Shown in pieces: positions 8,856 through 18,047 of a stretch of DNA of 44,959 bases (the first letter of the stretch is position 1; every line of letters begins with the position of its first letter). Both the position numbers and the translations under genes were made by a program. Origin of the DNA: Anammoximicrobium sp032229885 (GTDB lineage Bacteria; Planctomycetota; Planctomycetia; Pirellulales; Pirellulaceae); assembly GCA_032229885.1 (NCBI GenBank), contig JAVYAJ010000312.1, positions 1-44,959 on the forward strand. The letters run 5' to 3'. Below the pieces are notes generated by a model that was given only the letters and a program-made list of their open reading frames with translations, searched no databases and was not told where the DNA came from.

Positions 8856-9842
8856 ATGCGATCCAAATCTCGAATCGCCTTTACGCTCGTCGAGTTGCTC
8901 GTCGTGATTGCCATCATCGGCATTTTGGTGGCTCTGTTGTTGCCGGCGATCCAGGCGGCGCGCGAGGCCGCACGTCGAACGCAGTGCACGAACAACCTCA
9001 AGCAACTTGGTTTGGCAATCCAGAATTACCATGATGTGCACGGTTGTTTCCCCCCTTCGGCCCTTAACCCTGGCTCGCTGGGAACCGGCACCCCTCACCC
9101 GAATTACGGCCTCATGGTTCCGTCCAACGGTGTCCGCAACTTTACGGGCTACATCGCCATCCTGCCGCACATCGAGCAGCAAGCGATCTACGACATGATC
9201 GATTTTCGTTTTGCCGTGGGCAAAGCGGATTTCGACGGCGTCGGCGGCGGAGGCTATCAATCGACCGCCACGAACCATCGCATCGCCGCCTACGAATGCC
9301 CGTCGGAACCCGGTTATGACAACCCTCGCACCTATACGGGCAGCTCGGCGCACTACCTCTGCGAAAACGCGTGGCGGACCAACTACGGATTCGTCAGCTA
9401 CAACTACGACGACAACGGCAGCAGCGGCTTGATCTCCGGAGGCGCCGCGATCGCGTATGACAAGATCCAGAGCGCCACGAAAACCATCTTCAACGGGTTC
9501 AACGGCGCCGCGAAGATCAAGGACATTATCGACGGAACGAGCAACACGATGGCCTTGGTCGAGACGAAGCAACAAAAGACGAGCAGCGCCTACGGCCCGT
9601 TCTGGAACATGTACGTCCACACGCATTTGATCGCGCCGCGTCTGGGGATCAATGTCAACTATGTCAACAATGGGGTTCCCACGACCGTGAGCCTCAACAA
9701 CCGCGCCGGCAGCTTTCACCCCGGCGGAGCGTTGTCCGTGTTCGCGGACGGATCGGTTCGCTTCATCGACGAGGCCGTTCCTGTCGCCACGCTCACCGCG
9801 CTCTCGTCAATGGCCGGACGCGAGATCGTCGACCAGTTCTGA
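8856..9842 (+). CDS. DUF1559 prepilin-like protein with H-X9-DG motif
   Basis: This 328-residue protein belongs to the large planctomycete family of type IV-pilin/pseudopilin-like proteins. The N-terminus has a short basic leader and the prepilin hydrophobic helix FTLVELLVVIAIIGILVALL followed by PAIQAAREAARRTQC, so processing before Phe by a prepilin peptidase is expected. Near the C-terminus, His-PGGALSVFA-Asp-Gly is an exact H-X9-DG signature. A GGAG ribosome binding site lies 9 bases before ATG 8856; an in-frame ATG at 8841 is an alternative. The family is thought to take part in envelope or secretion structures, but individual roles are unknown. The lipoprotein gene 83 bases downstream is its usual type of partner and is probably co-transcribed. 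Confidence 0.92.
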   Translation: MRSKSRIAFTLVELLVVIAIIGILVALLLPAIQAAREAARRTQCTNNLKQLGLAIQNYHDVHGCFPPSALNPGSLGTGTPHPNYGLMVPSNGVRNFTGYIAILPHIEQQAIYDMIDFRFAVGKADFDGVGGGGYQSTATNHRIAAYECPSEPGYDNPRTYTGSSAHYLCENAWRTNYGFVSYNYDDNGSSGLISGGAAIAYDKIQSATKTIFNGFNGAAKIKDIIDGTSNTMALVETKQQKTSSAYGPFWNMYVHTHLIAPRLGINVNYVNNGVPTTVSLNNRAGSFHPGGALSVFADGSVRFIDEAVPVATLTALSSMAGREIVDQF

Positions 9843-9924
9843 GACCAGATGTTTCGCGGCCGCCCGTCCGGACGGATTGCCACGGACGATTGGCGCCAGA
9901 GCAGACCCCAGAGGAGGCTGACGG

Positions 9925-10329
9925 ATGCGACAGATTGGACTAGCGGCAGTGATCGGGGCCAGCGCGCTGTTCGCGTTGTGCGGCTGTGGCGGCTCGAAGA
10001 ATCTTCCCGAACTGGGGCAGGTCGCCGGGACCGTCACGGTCGATGGCGTCCCCGTGCCGAACCTGGTTGTGACATTCGAACCGCACAGCGCCGCGCTGTC
10101 GACGGGCACGACTGATGCGCAAGGGCATTATATCCTGTGGCACGCCAACAGGGCCAAAGGCGCCGCGCTCGGCGCGAGCGTCGTGCGAATCAATGCCATC
10201 GACGACCCCGAGCATCCGACGCCGGGCGGCCCCGTGGTGATTCCGGCCCAGTACAACGACAATTCGACGCTGACCGCCGACGTCCAGGCCGGCGAGAACA
10301 CGATCGATTTTAAGCTGGTCACCAAATAG
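9925..10329 (+). CDS. Small transthyretin/carboxypeptidase-regulatory-like lipoprotein
   Basis: This 134-residue secreted lipoprotein has a basic, hydrophobic signal and a lipobox-like LCGC ending at Cys21. The rest is a single beta-sandwich domain of the carboxypeptidase-regulatory/transthyretin type. Its hallmarks are GQVAGTVTVDGVPVPNLVVTFEP, then TDAQGHYIL and a final ENTIDFKL strand. An exceptionally good ribosome binding site (GAGGAGG) precedes the ATG. Genes of this kind commonly follow DUF1559 prepilin genes in planctomycetes. The role is not known, and binding to surface carbohydrate or to the partner pseudopilin is conceivable. Confidence 0.85.
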   Translation: MRQIGLAAVIGASALFALCGCGGSKNLPELGQVAGTVTVDGVPVPNLVVTFEPHSAALSTGTTDAQGHYILWHANRAKGAALGASVVRINAIDDPEHPTPGGPVVIPAQYNDNSTLTADVQAGENTIDFKLVTK

Positions 10330-10819
10330 ACGATCGATCGAGGCCATCGCTCCGCGTCGCCGATCCCGATCGTCGATCCGCGTCACCGCTCCGCGCCGCT
10401 AAGGCCCGGGGGGCAACGCCGTTCGAGCGCCACACCGTGCGCAACTCGCGAACCGACGTCGCGCGGATTCCGAGTGACGGCTCGAAATGCCTGCGAGACG
10501 CTCGACCGGACGGATCGGCGTCACAGCGCACGCAGCTCGCACGCGCTGCGGATCGCAGCTTGGCTGCCTCGGGAATCGTCGCTTGAGGGTGCGCGCAGGG
10601 GCAGCGAAAAAAAGCGACGCGCCATGGCCACTTGCGAACACCGGGCCCGTTTGGTCTCGAGCTCTATGGACTCGCACGGACCACGGCCGCACGTGTTTTC
10701 CGGGGCGTGCGTGCGCGCATCTTGTGCACGATTGGGTTGTGGCCAGCGGCCGCGTTACGAAGCAGCATAGATCCGCAACTGGGGCGTGTGCGACGCCTCG
10801 TTGAATGAAAGGCGTTGTC
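10330..10819. other. Intergenic stretch without visible gene
   Basis: This is GC-rich DNA between the lipoprotein gene and the propeller gene. The open frames are Arg/Ser-rich and look like chance frames. No clear promoter or terminator was found. Confidence 0.4.
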
Positions 10820-13800
10820 ATGCAGCAGACGGTTTTCCCCATCTCTCGCGCTCTGTTCGCGGCGGTGGCAAGTTGCGCGGCGATTTCGACCGGCGTTGCG
10901 GCCTTGGATTGGCCGACCGCGGGCGGCGATGTACGACGAAGCAATGCCAGCGCCGAGACGCTCGACTGGCCGCTAGCGGAGGGCTGGCGGCATGTCTCGC
11001 CATACGCGCCGCAGCCCGCGTGGCCCGAGAGTCCGGCCAAGCAGGATGTGTGGCGAAAGGTCTACGGACTGAGCCCCACGGTGACGTTCGATCGCGCGTT
11101 TCAGCCGGTGATCGCCCAAGGTCGCTTGTACTACGGATCCTCGGCCGACGACGCGGTGCATTGTCTGGACGCGGCGACGGGCCGGGCGCTCTGGTCCTAT
11201 GTCGCCGAAGGTCCGGTCCGTTTATCGCCGACGATCTGTGCAGGCAAGGTCTACTTTGGCGCGGACGACGGATGTGTGTATTGTCTGGAGGCCGAAACCG
11301 GGTCGCTGATCTGGAAGCTACGACCGTCCGAATCGGATCGACGCCTGCCAGGCAATGGCCGCATGATGTCGCTCTGGCCCATCCGCAGTGGCGTGCTGGT
11401 CGATGGCAAAGTCGCCTATTTCACCGCCGGTCTGTTTCCCTCGCAGGGCGCTTGGTTGTGCGCCGTCGATGCCGCGACTGGCCAGACGATCTGGAAACAA
11501 GACGTCGATATTTCCCCGCAGGGTTACCTGTTGGCGTCGTCCGACCGGTTGTTCGTGCCTACTGGACGTGCCGCACCGCACATCTATTTGCGCGACGGCG
11601 GCGGGCAAGTCGCAGCCTTTCCGGGCGGCGGCCAACAGCGTTCCGGATTTCCCGAGGGAGGCGGCTCGTACGCGCTGGTCGTCGATGACGTGTTGGTACA
11701 CGCGGGCGGCGAGAAAGGCGATCTGCAGTTCACCGCCACGGCCACGCGCGAAAGGATCATCGCCTCGCCGGGAATCCGGCTGGTCGCGAGCGGACAGGAT
11801 GCGTACATCCTGAGCATGGACAAGCTGACGGCGATTCACCGCGCTCGGTATCTCGAGATGATGCAGTTGCAGCAGAAGAAGGACAAGACGCCGCAGGACT
11901 CGGAGCGGCTCGCCGCGTTGCGCGGTTCCCAGGATCCGGCGATCCTGTGGGACATCCCTTGTACGGCGTCGTGCGCGCTGATCGCGGCCGGGCGACATGT
12001 GATCTGCGGTGGCGATGGGATGGTGGTCGCTTACGATGGCCAGACCGGCAAGAAAATGTGGGAGGCGGCGGTCGATGGCAAGGCTTACGCGCTGGCGGTC
12101 GCGGATCAGCGGCTGTACGTCGGAACCGACTCGGGGGCGATCCACTGCTTCGAGCCGCGCAAACCGACGACGCAAACCACGCCGCCGTTGGTCGCCGATG
12201 ATCCGCCGGCCACGGCAGCCGAGCCATCGCCCGCGTGTGCAATCCTGGAACCCCTGCTGGAACGCGGCGCGCAAGGATACTGTCTGGTGCTGCCCGGCAG
12301 CGACAATTCGCTGGCGACGCAGACCGCCGCGCGCACGCGGTTGAACCTGGTCTGCCCGATTCTGGCGGTGAAAGAAAACAGTCCAAACGGCGATCGGTCT
12401 AGCTGCGCCGGCTCGGAACAGACCGGCTCGGAACAGACCGGCTCGGAACAGACTGGCTCGGAGCGGGCCGACTCGGAACGGGCCGGTTCGTATCGAAACG
12501 CTCCGATTGCGAGCGGGACGCAGCCCGGCCTGGGCGATCAAGCGGCGACCGTCGCGGCGACGACCGGCGACATCGGCGCGGTGCGGCGACACGCGGGTGG
12601 CCATCTGGGGGCGATGGCGGATCGCATCGCGTATCACGCGGTTTCGCCGGGCAGGCTGCCCTACCAATCCCGCGTGTTCAACGCGATCATCGGGAACGTG
12701 CGGAGCGCGGATGTGTGCCCGGTGTCGGCGAACGAGGCCTTTCGCCTGTTGCGACCCTCGGGCGGCGTCGTGGCTCTGGTCGCCCCCAACACTCCGGCGT
12801 TCGAACAAGCTCTGCGCCGCTGGGGCGAAGACGACATCCCGGGCTGGACGGTCGAAAAAGCCGGGCCGGATGGCCAGTGGTTGCTCGGCGTCGGCCGTCG
12901 CGGACCGCTCGCGGGCGCCGGTGAATGGACTCATTTTTACGGCGATCCCGGCAATTCCGCGTGCAGCGGCGATACGCTCGACTTCGGCCCGGTCGACATC
13001 CAATGGTTTGGACGCCCCGGCCCGCGACGGATGGTGGATCGGCACGAGAAGACCATGGCGCCGCTGTACAAAGACGGGCGGATGTTCGTGACGGGCGACA
13101 ACTATATCGTGGGCGTCGATGCCTACAACGGCACGGTGTTGTGGGAGCGAGATATCCACGAATCGATTCGCCTGGGTGCGTTCAAAAACAGCGGTTCGAT
13201 GGCCGTCGGCGACACGCATTTGTATGTCGCCTCGGCCGATACCTGCGTGGCGCTCGATGTGCGGACCGGCGAGACCGCAGCCACGTTCACCGCGCCGCCA
13301 ACTTGCGACGGCCAGAAAGGCGAATGGGGCTATGTCGCCACGCTCGGAGGCTTGGTCCTGGGGTCGACGACCAAGCCCGACGCGAACTGGCGGATTCAGG
13401 ATATCGACACGCAGACGCTGATCTGGCGCGACAAGCAGCCCGTGGTGGCCAGCGACGCGCTGTTCGCCGTCGATCCGGCCAGCGGAAAAAATGCGTGGAC
13501 GTACCGGCCGAGCGAGGGCGTGCTCGTCAACCCCACGCTGACCGCGGCCGCGGACCGTGTCTATTTCGTCGAGAGCGCCAATCACAGCACGTTCGACGTC
13601 GCCAACGGACGGATTACGCTCGATTTGCTGTTTGGGAAAGGGGCGGATCTGGTGGCGCTCGAGTTACCCACCGGCAAGCCCGTGTGGCGCACGCGGATCG
13701 ACCTGTCGGCGCTCGAGAACGTCGTGTTTATGAGCCATGCCGACGATACGCTCGTGATCACCGGCAGCCGCAACGCGGTGATCGAAGAAGGGCAAAAGGC

Positions 13801-14251
13801 CCGCGTCCGCTACGATTTGTGGGCATTCGACGCGCCCAGCGGCAAGCTGCTGTGGAACACGACGCAGACGCCGATCCCGGACCACCTGCTGAGCGGACCG
13901 CACGGCGAGCAGGTCCAGCACTCGGCGATCGTCGGCGGGGTGATCTACAACACGGGATTCGCGTGCCACTTGCGAACGGGCCAGCCATTCGAAGGGTGGA
14001 AATGGCAGAAGGGCGACAAGTGCGGCACGGTCTGCGCCTCGGCTTCGTGCATGTTCAGCCGCTACGTCACCCCGCGAATGTTCTCGATCGAGACCGGCCA
14101 GTACCTGTCGCTGACGTCTGTCACACGACCGGGCTGCTGGATCAACATTCTGCCCGCGGGTGGTCTGGTGTTGATTCCCGAGGCCAGCAGCGGCTGCACC
14201 TGCTACTATCCCGTGCAGACATCGATCGCCCTGGCCCCGATCGGTCCGTAA
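10820..14251 (+). CDS. Large PQQ-type beta-propeller protein with embedded methyltransferase-like region
   Basis: This is a secreted protein of 1143 residues. After a signal peptide (ALFAAVASCAAISTGVAA), PQQ/BamB-like blades repeat the pattern YxGSSDDAVHCLDAATGRALW, as in AVHCLDAATGRALW, VYCLEAETGSLIW and LCAVDAATGQTIW. This first propeller ends near residue 460. A second set runs from about 700 to the end (IVGVDAYNGTVLWE, VALDVRTGETAATF, LVALELPTGKPVWR). Between them, residues about 474-690 resemble a class I methyltransferase (YCLVLPGSDNSLATQTAAR, VFNAIIGN, AFRLLRPSGGVVALVAPN), but the glycine-rich SAM loop is degraded and a repeat-encoded Ser/Glu-rich insert interrupts it. The ATG at 10820 is preferred over 10805 because AAAGG lies 7 bases before it. 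Activity and quinone binding are unproven. Confidence 0.88.
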   Translation: MQQTVFPISRALFAAVASCAAISTGVAALDWPTAGGDVRRSNASAETLDWPLAEGWRHVSPYAPQPAWPESPAKQDVWRKVYGLSPTVTFDRAFQPVIAQGRLYYGSSADDAVHCLDAATGRALWSYVAEGPVRLSPTICAGKVYFGADDGCVYCLEAETGSLIWKLRPSESDRRLPGNGRMMSLWPIRSGVLVDGKVAYFTAGLFPSQGAWLCAVDAATGQTIWKQDVDISPQGYLLASSDRLFVPTGRAAPHIYLRDGGGQVAAFPGGGQQRSGFPEGGGSYALVVDDVLVHAGGEKGDLQFTATATRERIIASPGIRLVASGQDAYILSMDKLTAIHRARYLEMMQLQQKKDKTPQDSERLAALRGSQDPAILWDIPCTASCALIAAGRHVICGGDGMVVAYDGQTGKKMWEAAVDGKAYALAVADQRLYVGTDSGAIHCFEPRKPTTQTTPPLVADDPPATAAEPSPACAILEPLLERGAQGYCLVLPGSDNSLATQTAARTRLNLVCPILAVKENSPNGDRSSCAGSEQTGSEQTGSEQTGSERADSERAGSYRNAPIASGTQPGLGDQAATVAATTGDIGAVRRHAGGHLGAMADRIAYHAVSPGRLPYQSRVFNAIIGNVRSADVCPVSANEAFRLLRPSGGVVALVAPNTPAFEQALRRWGEDDIPGWTVEKAGPDGQWLLGVGRRGPLAGAGEWTHFYGDPGNSACSGDTLDFGPVDIQWFGRPGPRRMVDRHEKTMAPLYKDGRMFVTGDNYIVGVDAYNGTVLWERDIHESIRLGAFKNSGSMAVGDTHLYVASADTCVALDVRTGETAATFTAPPTCDGQKGEWGYVATLGGLVLGSTTKPDANWRIQDIDTQTLIWRDKQPVVASDALFAVDPASGKNAWTYRPSEGVLVNPTLTAAADRVYFVESANHSTFDVANGRITLDLLFGKGADLVALELPTGKPVWRTRIDLSALENVVFMSHADDTLVITGSRNAVIEEGQKARVRYDLWAFDAPSGKLLWNTTQTPIPDHLLSGPHGEQVQHSAIVGGVIYNTGFACHLRTGQPFEGWKWQKGDKCGTVCASASCMFSRYVTPRMFSIETGQYLSLTSVTRPGCWINILPAGGLVLIPEASSGCTCYYPVQTSIALAPIGP
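12410..12490 (+). repeat. 15-bp tandem repeat inside the propeller gene
   Basis: About five copies of a 15-base unit (consensus ggctcggaacagacc) lie in frame and encode GSEQT-GSEQT-GSEQT-GSERA-DSERA. The first two copies are identical, the third differs by one base and the later ones decay, as expected for recent slippage expansion. The repeat falls in the linker of the methyltransferase-like region. Confidence 0.9.
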
Positions 14252-14327
14252 GCTGCGCGGGGTCGCGTCCGCTGGTGAAAAGGGTCCGCTGGGCTGTCAC
14301 GGCGTGGCAGGGCGTTTTGCCCAGGTC

Positions 14328-14345
14328 ACGCCGGCCGTCCGGCGT
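14328..14345. terminator. Hairpin between convergent genes
   Basis: ACGCCGG-CCGT-CCGGCGT is a perfect 7-bp stem with a 4-base loop. It lies immediately beyond the stop codon of the beta-helix gene and 77 bases after the propeller gene. A smaller GGGC-GTTTT-GCCC hairpin is just upstream. There is no U-tract, but position suggests a bidirectional stop. Confidence 0.35.
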
Positions 14346-16214
14346 CTAGCGCGTCGCGTTAGCCGTCGGCCACGCGGTCCGGGAACAGCCGACGTGCCCG
14401 ACGGCCGGAATCAGCGCGCGAACCGCGTCGGGCAACGACGCCAGCTCGGTCAGCTCGCTGCAGCCCTGGATCGCCACACGTGGCCCGCGCAATTCAAAGG
14501 CCAGCGGGACCAGCGCTGAATGGAGATCTTCCTGAAACCGCTGCTGCCACTGGGCCAGCGTGTGGTCCGGGTTCCACGTGTGCCGCAGCGTCGGCGTCCA
14601 GCCGGTGTTCGCGTAGACGTTGTTGTCGCTGTGGTTGGACGTCACCGTGCGCTGGTATCGGCCATCCTCGGCACAGCCCATGTACAGCGTCAGATCGCAG
14701 CCGCGAGTTGTTGTATCGGCCGTGACATAGTTGCGAATCAACAGATTGTTCAGCACCTGCGTGTCCTCGAGCGGCCAATCGTCGCCGCGCGGCATGCAGA
14801 TGATTCCGGCCTCGTTGCCGACGAGCGTGTTGTGAACAACCCATGTCTTCTGCGATCCGGAGATATAAATCCCGCGGCCGCGGTTCGCATACACCAGGTT
14901 GTCGGCGATGATTCCGCCGCCCTTGTTGATCTCGAAAAAGATGCCCGCGCCGTCATTGTGATGGCTGACGTTGCTGAGGATGCGGATGTCGGCGTTGTCC
15001 GAGTCGAACCAGATCCCGTCCGACGCGATATTGTACGCCGCCTCGCAGTTGCGAACCGTACAGCCCACATTGCCGGGGATGCACTTCATGCCGCCCGCGT
15101 GCCAGCCCGCGTGGAACCGGCGATAGTTGTTCATCAGCAGCGTACAGTCCTCGATCGTGCACGCGCGGCATTCGCCCATCCCCAGCCCGGTGTTGCCGTT
15201 GAACGACAGATCGCAGCGGTGGACCGCGCAGTCCTCCGAACGGTGCAAGCTGAGGCCACAGAAATCGCTGCCGTGAACGGCGCAGTCCTCGACGACCACG
15301 CGCTGGCACTGGTTGACCGACGCCATGGGCCACTGGCCGCCGGGCTGGCGATTGTGGCGTATCTCCAGCCCACGGATCACGACGTCGTGGACGTTTTGCG
15401 CCGTCAGCACGAAACCACGCACTCCGATCTCGATCGCATACCAACTCGGCTGGCCCACGATCTTGATGTACAGACTTTGGTCGGACGGATCGAAGAAGAA
15501 CGAGTCGTCGATCATGTCGTTCAGCCCGCGCCCGACGGTGGCCAATTTCGGATACTCGTCGTTGGAGTACTGCGGATCGAGCCCAATTCGCTGCAGGGGG
15601 CGGGTATCGTTGACGTAGACCTGCGAGACCCAGCGGCGCGCTTTGTCGCGATACGAGCCGGGAAACCGGGGGTCGGTGAAGAATGCGTCGTCCAGTTCGA
15701 TCCGCCAGACGCGCGAAAACGCGTTGGGATACGGCTCGGGGCGTTCGGATTGTTCGGCCAGATTCTGCCAGCGACCGCGCACCAACTCGGACCCTTTCAG
15801 GACGACGCGCGCGCCGGGCGCCGCCGTAAACGTGATCGGTCGGCCCGGCTCGCCCGAGACCCGGATATCGACGTGCTCACGGTACACGCCCGAGTGGATG
15901 ACCACCGTGTCGCCGGCGCGCAGTTCGTCGGCCGTCGCGGCCCGCGAGATCGTCTTCCAAGGCGCGGCCGCGGTCCCCGGGTTGTCGTCCGCCGCCGAGG
16001 GATGGGCGCCGGCGACGAAGAAGGACGCCGCGTCCAGTCGCTGCGGCGCCGCGGCGGCGAACACCAACAAGCAGGCCAAGCCGGCGGCGACTGCGCGCGT
16101 ATTGCGCACCGCACGGCGCGCGAGAATCTTGCCTGGCGCCCCCACCGCAGTGAACGTGGGGTCGTCGCCAGCCCAGACGCACATCGGAGTGTGCGTCGTG
16201 TTACCGGAAAGCAT
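14346..16214 (-). CDS. Secreted right-handed parallel beta-helix protein
   Basis: This is a 622-residue protein with a long basic N-region, a hydrophobic signal (AVAAGLACLLVFAAAA) and then the DUF1565-type opening FFVAGAHPSAADDNPGTAAAPWKTISRA...AGDTVVIHSGVYREHV. From about residue 270 onward, short repeats of the beta-helix type appear (VVIRGLEIRHN, VVVEDCAVHGS, CTIEDCTLLMNN, CTVRNCEAAYN, IRILSNVSHHN, GIIADNLVYANRGRGIYI). Such folds are found in polysaccharide lyases, epimerases and glycosidases. No catalytic set can be assigned here. The start at 16214 is chosen because AAAGGAG lies 9 bases upstream; the frame is open to 16253. It follows the glycan operon on the same strand after 277 bases, which makes action on polysaccharide plausible but not shown. 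Confidence 0.88.
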   Translation of the reverse strand: MLSGNTTHTPMCVWAGDDPTFTAVGAPGKILARRAVRNTRAVAAGLACLLVFAAAAPQRLDAASFFVAGAHPSAADDNPGTAAAPWKTISRAATADELRAGDTVVIHSGVYREHVDIRVSGEPGRPITFTAAPGARVVLKGSELVRGRWQNLAEQSERPEPYPNAFSRVWRIELDDAFFTDPRFPGSYRDKARRWVSQVYVNDTRPLQRIGLDPQYSNDEYPKLATVGRGLNDMIDDSFFFDPSDQSLYIKIVGQPSWYAIEIGVRGFVLTAQNVHDVVIRGLEIRHNRQPGGQWPMASVNQCQRVVVEDCAVHGSDFCGLSLHRSEDCAVHRCDLSFNGNTGLGMGECRACTIEDCTLLMNNYRRFHAGWHAGGMKCIPGNVGCTVRNCEAAYNIASDGIWFDSDNADIRILSNVSHHNDGAGIFFEINKGGGIIADNLVYANRGRGIYISGSQKTWVVHNTLVGNEAGIICMPRGDDWPLEDTQVLNNLLIRNYVTADTTTRGCDLTLYMGCAEDGRYQRTVTSNHSDNNVYANTGWTPTLRHTWNPDHTLAQWQQRFQEDLHSALVPLAFELRGPRVAIQGCSELTELASLPDAVRALIPAVGHVGCSRTAWPTANATR

Positions 16215-16491
16215 CGATCGATACTCCTTTGACTGAGGTTTGTGACGGCGCATGATTCGCCGCGATTCGCGGGCAAGCTGCGCCCGCGTACGTTCCGGCG
16301 CAGCGCGAAAGACGATTCAGACGCGCTCGACTGGCGAGATCTTTCGTGGCCAGCGATTTTGTTAGGCCAGGATGCCGCCCGAAAGTTTGGACGCACGGGG
16401 CGCCGGCCGTCAACGCCACCGATCCGCTGGAGCACCTCGCGCGCCCTGCCGCCATCGCGCGGCCAGCGATCCTGTGCTTGCGGGCCGGACG

Positions 16492-17094
16492 CTACGCTGC
16501 CCGCCGTTGGACGGGCGCGACGGGCGATTCGTCCGCCTGGCGCACGCCTTCCTGACGCGCCACTTTTGCGAACGTCATCGCCAGGATATAGGCGTCCAGC
16601 CGCAACGAACGATGCTCGAGATAGTACCGATCGTACGCCACCTTCTCCGCGATCGTCAACTCGTCGCGGCCGCAGATCTGCGCCCAACCGGTCAGGCCGG
16701 GAACGAGCGTATGCACCCCGGCCGCCGTACGCAAGGCGATCAGATCGGTCTGGTTGAACAGCGCCGGACGTGGACCGACGAAACTCATGTCGCCGTTCAG
16801 GATGCTCCACAGTTGCGGCAGCTCGTCGAGGCTGGTCTTGCGCAGGAATCTTCCGAGCGGCGTGATCCAGCAGCGCGAATCGGACAACAGATGCGTCGCA
16901 ACCTGGGGCGCATCGCAGCGCATGGTCCGAAACTTGGGCATCTGAAACAGCCGATTATGCCGGCCCACGCGGGCGGACCAATAGACAGCCGGGCCTGGTG
17001 ACGACAGCCGCACGGCCAGGGCGATCAGGGCCATCAGAGGCGCGAGCGCCGTCGCGGCCAAACCAGCGAGCACGATATCCGAGAGGCGTTTCAT
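16492..17094 (-). CDS. Sugar-phosphate transferase to polyprenyl phosphate (PglC/WreU type)
   Basis: This 200-residue enzyme is the small, single re-entrant-helix type of phosphoglycosyl transferase. It would move a sugar-1-phosphate from a UDP-sugar onto undecaprenyl phosphate to start glycan assembly. Visible marks are the N-terminal membrane helix (LAGLAATALAPLMALIALAV), VYWSARVGRHNRLFQMPKFRTMR, the catalytic Asp-Glu pair in RKTSLDELPQLWSILNGDMSFVGPRP, and VPGLTGWAQICGRDELTIAEKVAYDRYYLE. The start codon overlaps the stop of the upstream ketoreductase gene by 4 bases, so the two are translationally coupled. That pairing suggests the primed sugar is the ketoreductase product, for example QuiNAc or a related 6-deoxy-HexNAc. 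This is inference from context. Confidence 0.9.
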   Translation of the reverse strand: MKRLSDIVLAGLAATALAPLMALIALAVRLSSPGPAVYWSARVGRHNRLFQMPKFRTMRCDAPQVATHLLSDSRCWITPLGRFLRKTSLDELPQLWSILNGDMSFVGPRPALFNQTDLIALRTAAGVHTLVPGLTGWAQICGRDELTIAEKVAYDRYYLEHRSLRLDAYILAMTFAKVARQEGVRQADESPVAPVQRRAA

Positions 17095-18044
17095 GTGTGC
17101 GTTCCCAACGATGCGACCGTTTGACGCAAACCGTCGTCCAACGTGAAGGGCGGAACCCAGGCCAGCGTTCGGCGGATCTGCGAGCTATCGATCTCGAGCG
17201 AGCCGACCAAACGTTCGACGGCAGATTGCTTGCCGCAGCAGCGGCCCGCGCCGCGCAACAGCCACAGCGGCGCCGGCCACAGGCGGACCGACCGCCCACC
17301 CGCCGTGGCGGCGCGGCGGATCAGATCGGCCGTCGAAACGGTTTCGGCGTCGCTGACCATAAAAGTGCGTCCGGCCGCGGGCGGCGACTCGCAACACGCG
17401 ATCAAGGCGTCCACCAAATTCCCGACGAACAGCACGCTGCGCCGATTGGTCAGGCTGGCCAAGGGCAGCGGCCAGCCACGTCGCGCCCATTTCAACAGGG
17501 CCAGCAGATTTCCCGCGCCGCCCGGGCCGTAGACCGGCGCAGGCCGCACGACGACGATCTCCAATCCCGTCTGATCCCCAATCGCGGCCAGGCTTTGTTC
17601 CGCCGCGAGCTTGCTGCGCCCGTACGGCGTATCCGGCCGACACGCGCTGCGCTCGCCCAGAATCTCGTCGCTCAGCGTCCGCACCGCATGCACCGAGCTG
17701 ACGAACACCAGGCGGCGCACGCGGCCGGCGACGGCTCGGGCCAGGCGTTCGGTTCCCTGGACGTTCACGCGACGAAACGCGGCCGCGGGATCTGCGGCTC
17801 GCTCGCGCATCACGTGGACGCGAGCCGCCAGATGCGCGACCGCGTCGACGCCGTCGAACAGCCGTTGGTCCCAGACGGTGTCTGGCCCAAGATCGGGGCT
17901 GGCGCAGAGCTCGGCATCCGCCGGCAGCAACGCCGTGGCCGTGTCGCGGACGAGGGCTCGGACGGCGATGCGCCGCCGCACCAGCGCGGCGCACAGATGG
18001 CGTCCGACGAAGCCGTTGGCGCCCGTGACGAGGATCCGCTTCAT
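17091..18044 (-). CDS. NAD-dependent sugar epimerase/4-ketoreductase (WbpV/WreQ-like)
   Basis: This 317-residue extended SDR has the dinucleotide motif TGANGFVGRHL at the N-terminus, HLAARVHVM, SSVHAVRT and the catalytic YGRSK. The sequence style (RRSVLFVGNLVDALIACCESPPAAGRTFMVSD and the C-terminal WVPPFTLDDGLRQT) matches the group including WbpV, WbpK and WreQ. These reduce UDP-4-keto-6-deoxy-HexNAc to UDP-QuiNAc or UDP-FucNAc. It starts 3 bases after the wbuB stop, behind a GGAGCC binding site, and overlaps the transferase gene by 4 bases. Substrate stereochemistry cannot be read from sequence, and a plain 4-epimerase role is possible. Confidence 0.82.
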   Translation of the reverse strand: MKRILVTGANGFVGRHLCAALVRRRIAVRALVRDTATALLPADAELCASPDLGPDTVWDQRLFDGVDAVAHLAARVHVMRERAADPAAAFRRVNVQGTERLARAVAGRVRRLVFVSSVHAVRTLSDEILGERSACRPDTPYGRSKLAAEQSLAAIGDQTGLEIVVVRPAPVYGPGGAGNLLALLKWARRGWPLPLASLTNRRSVLFVGNLVDALIACCESPPAAGRTFMVSDAETVSTADLIRRAATAGGRSVRLWPAPLWLLRGAGRCCGKQSAVERLVGSLEIDSSQIRRTLAWVPPFTLDDGLRQTVASLGTHT

Positions 18045-18047
18045 CGT

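Noticed and set aside
12410..12490. Possible frameshift site or sequencing artefact at the 15-bp repeat
   Set aside because: The unit is a multiple of three and the frame remains open with good propeller sequence on both sides.
11318..13585. Very long open frame antisense to the propeller gene
   Set aside because: GC-rich genes create long antisense frames. The product is Arg/Gly-rich without domains, while the sense strand has clear propeller blades.
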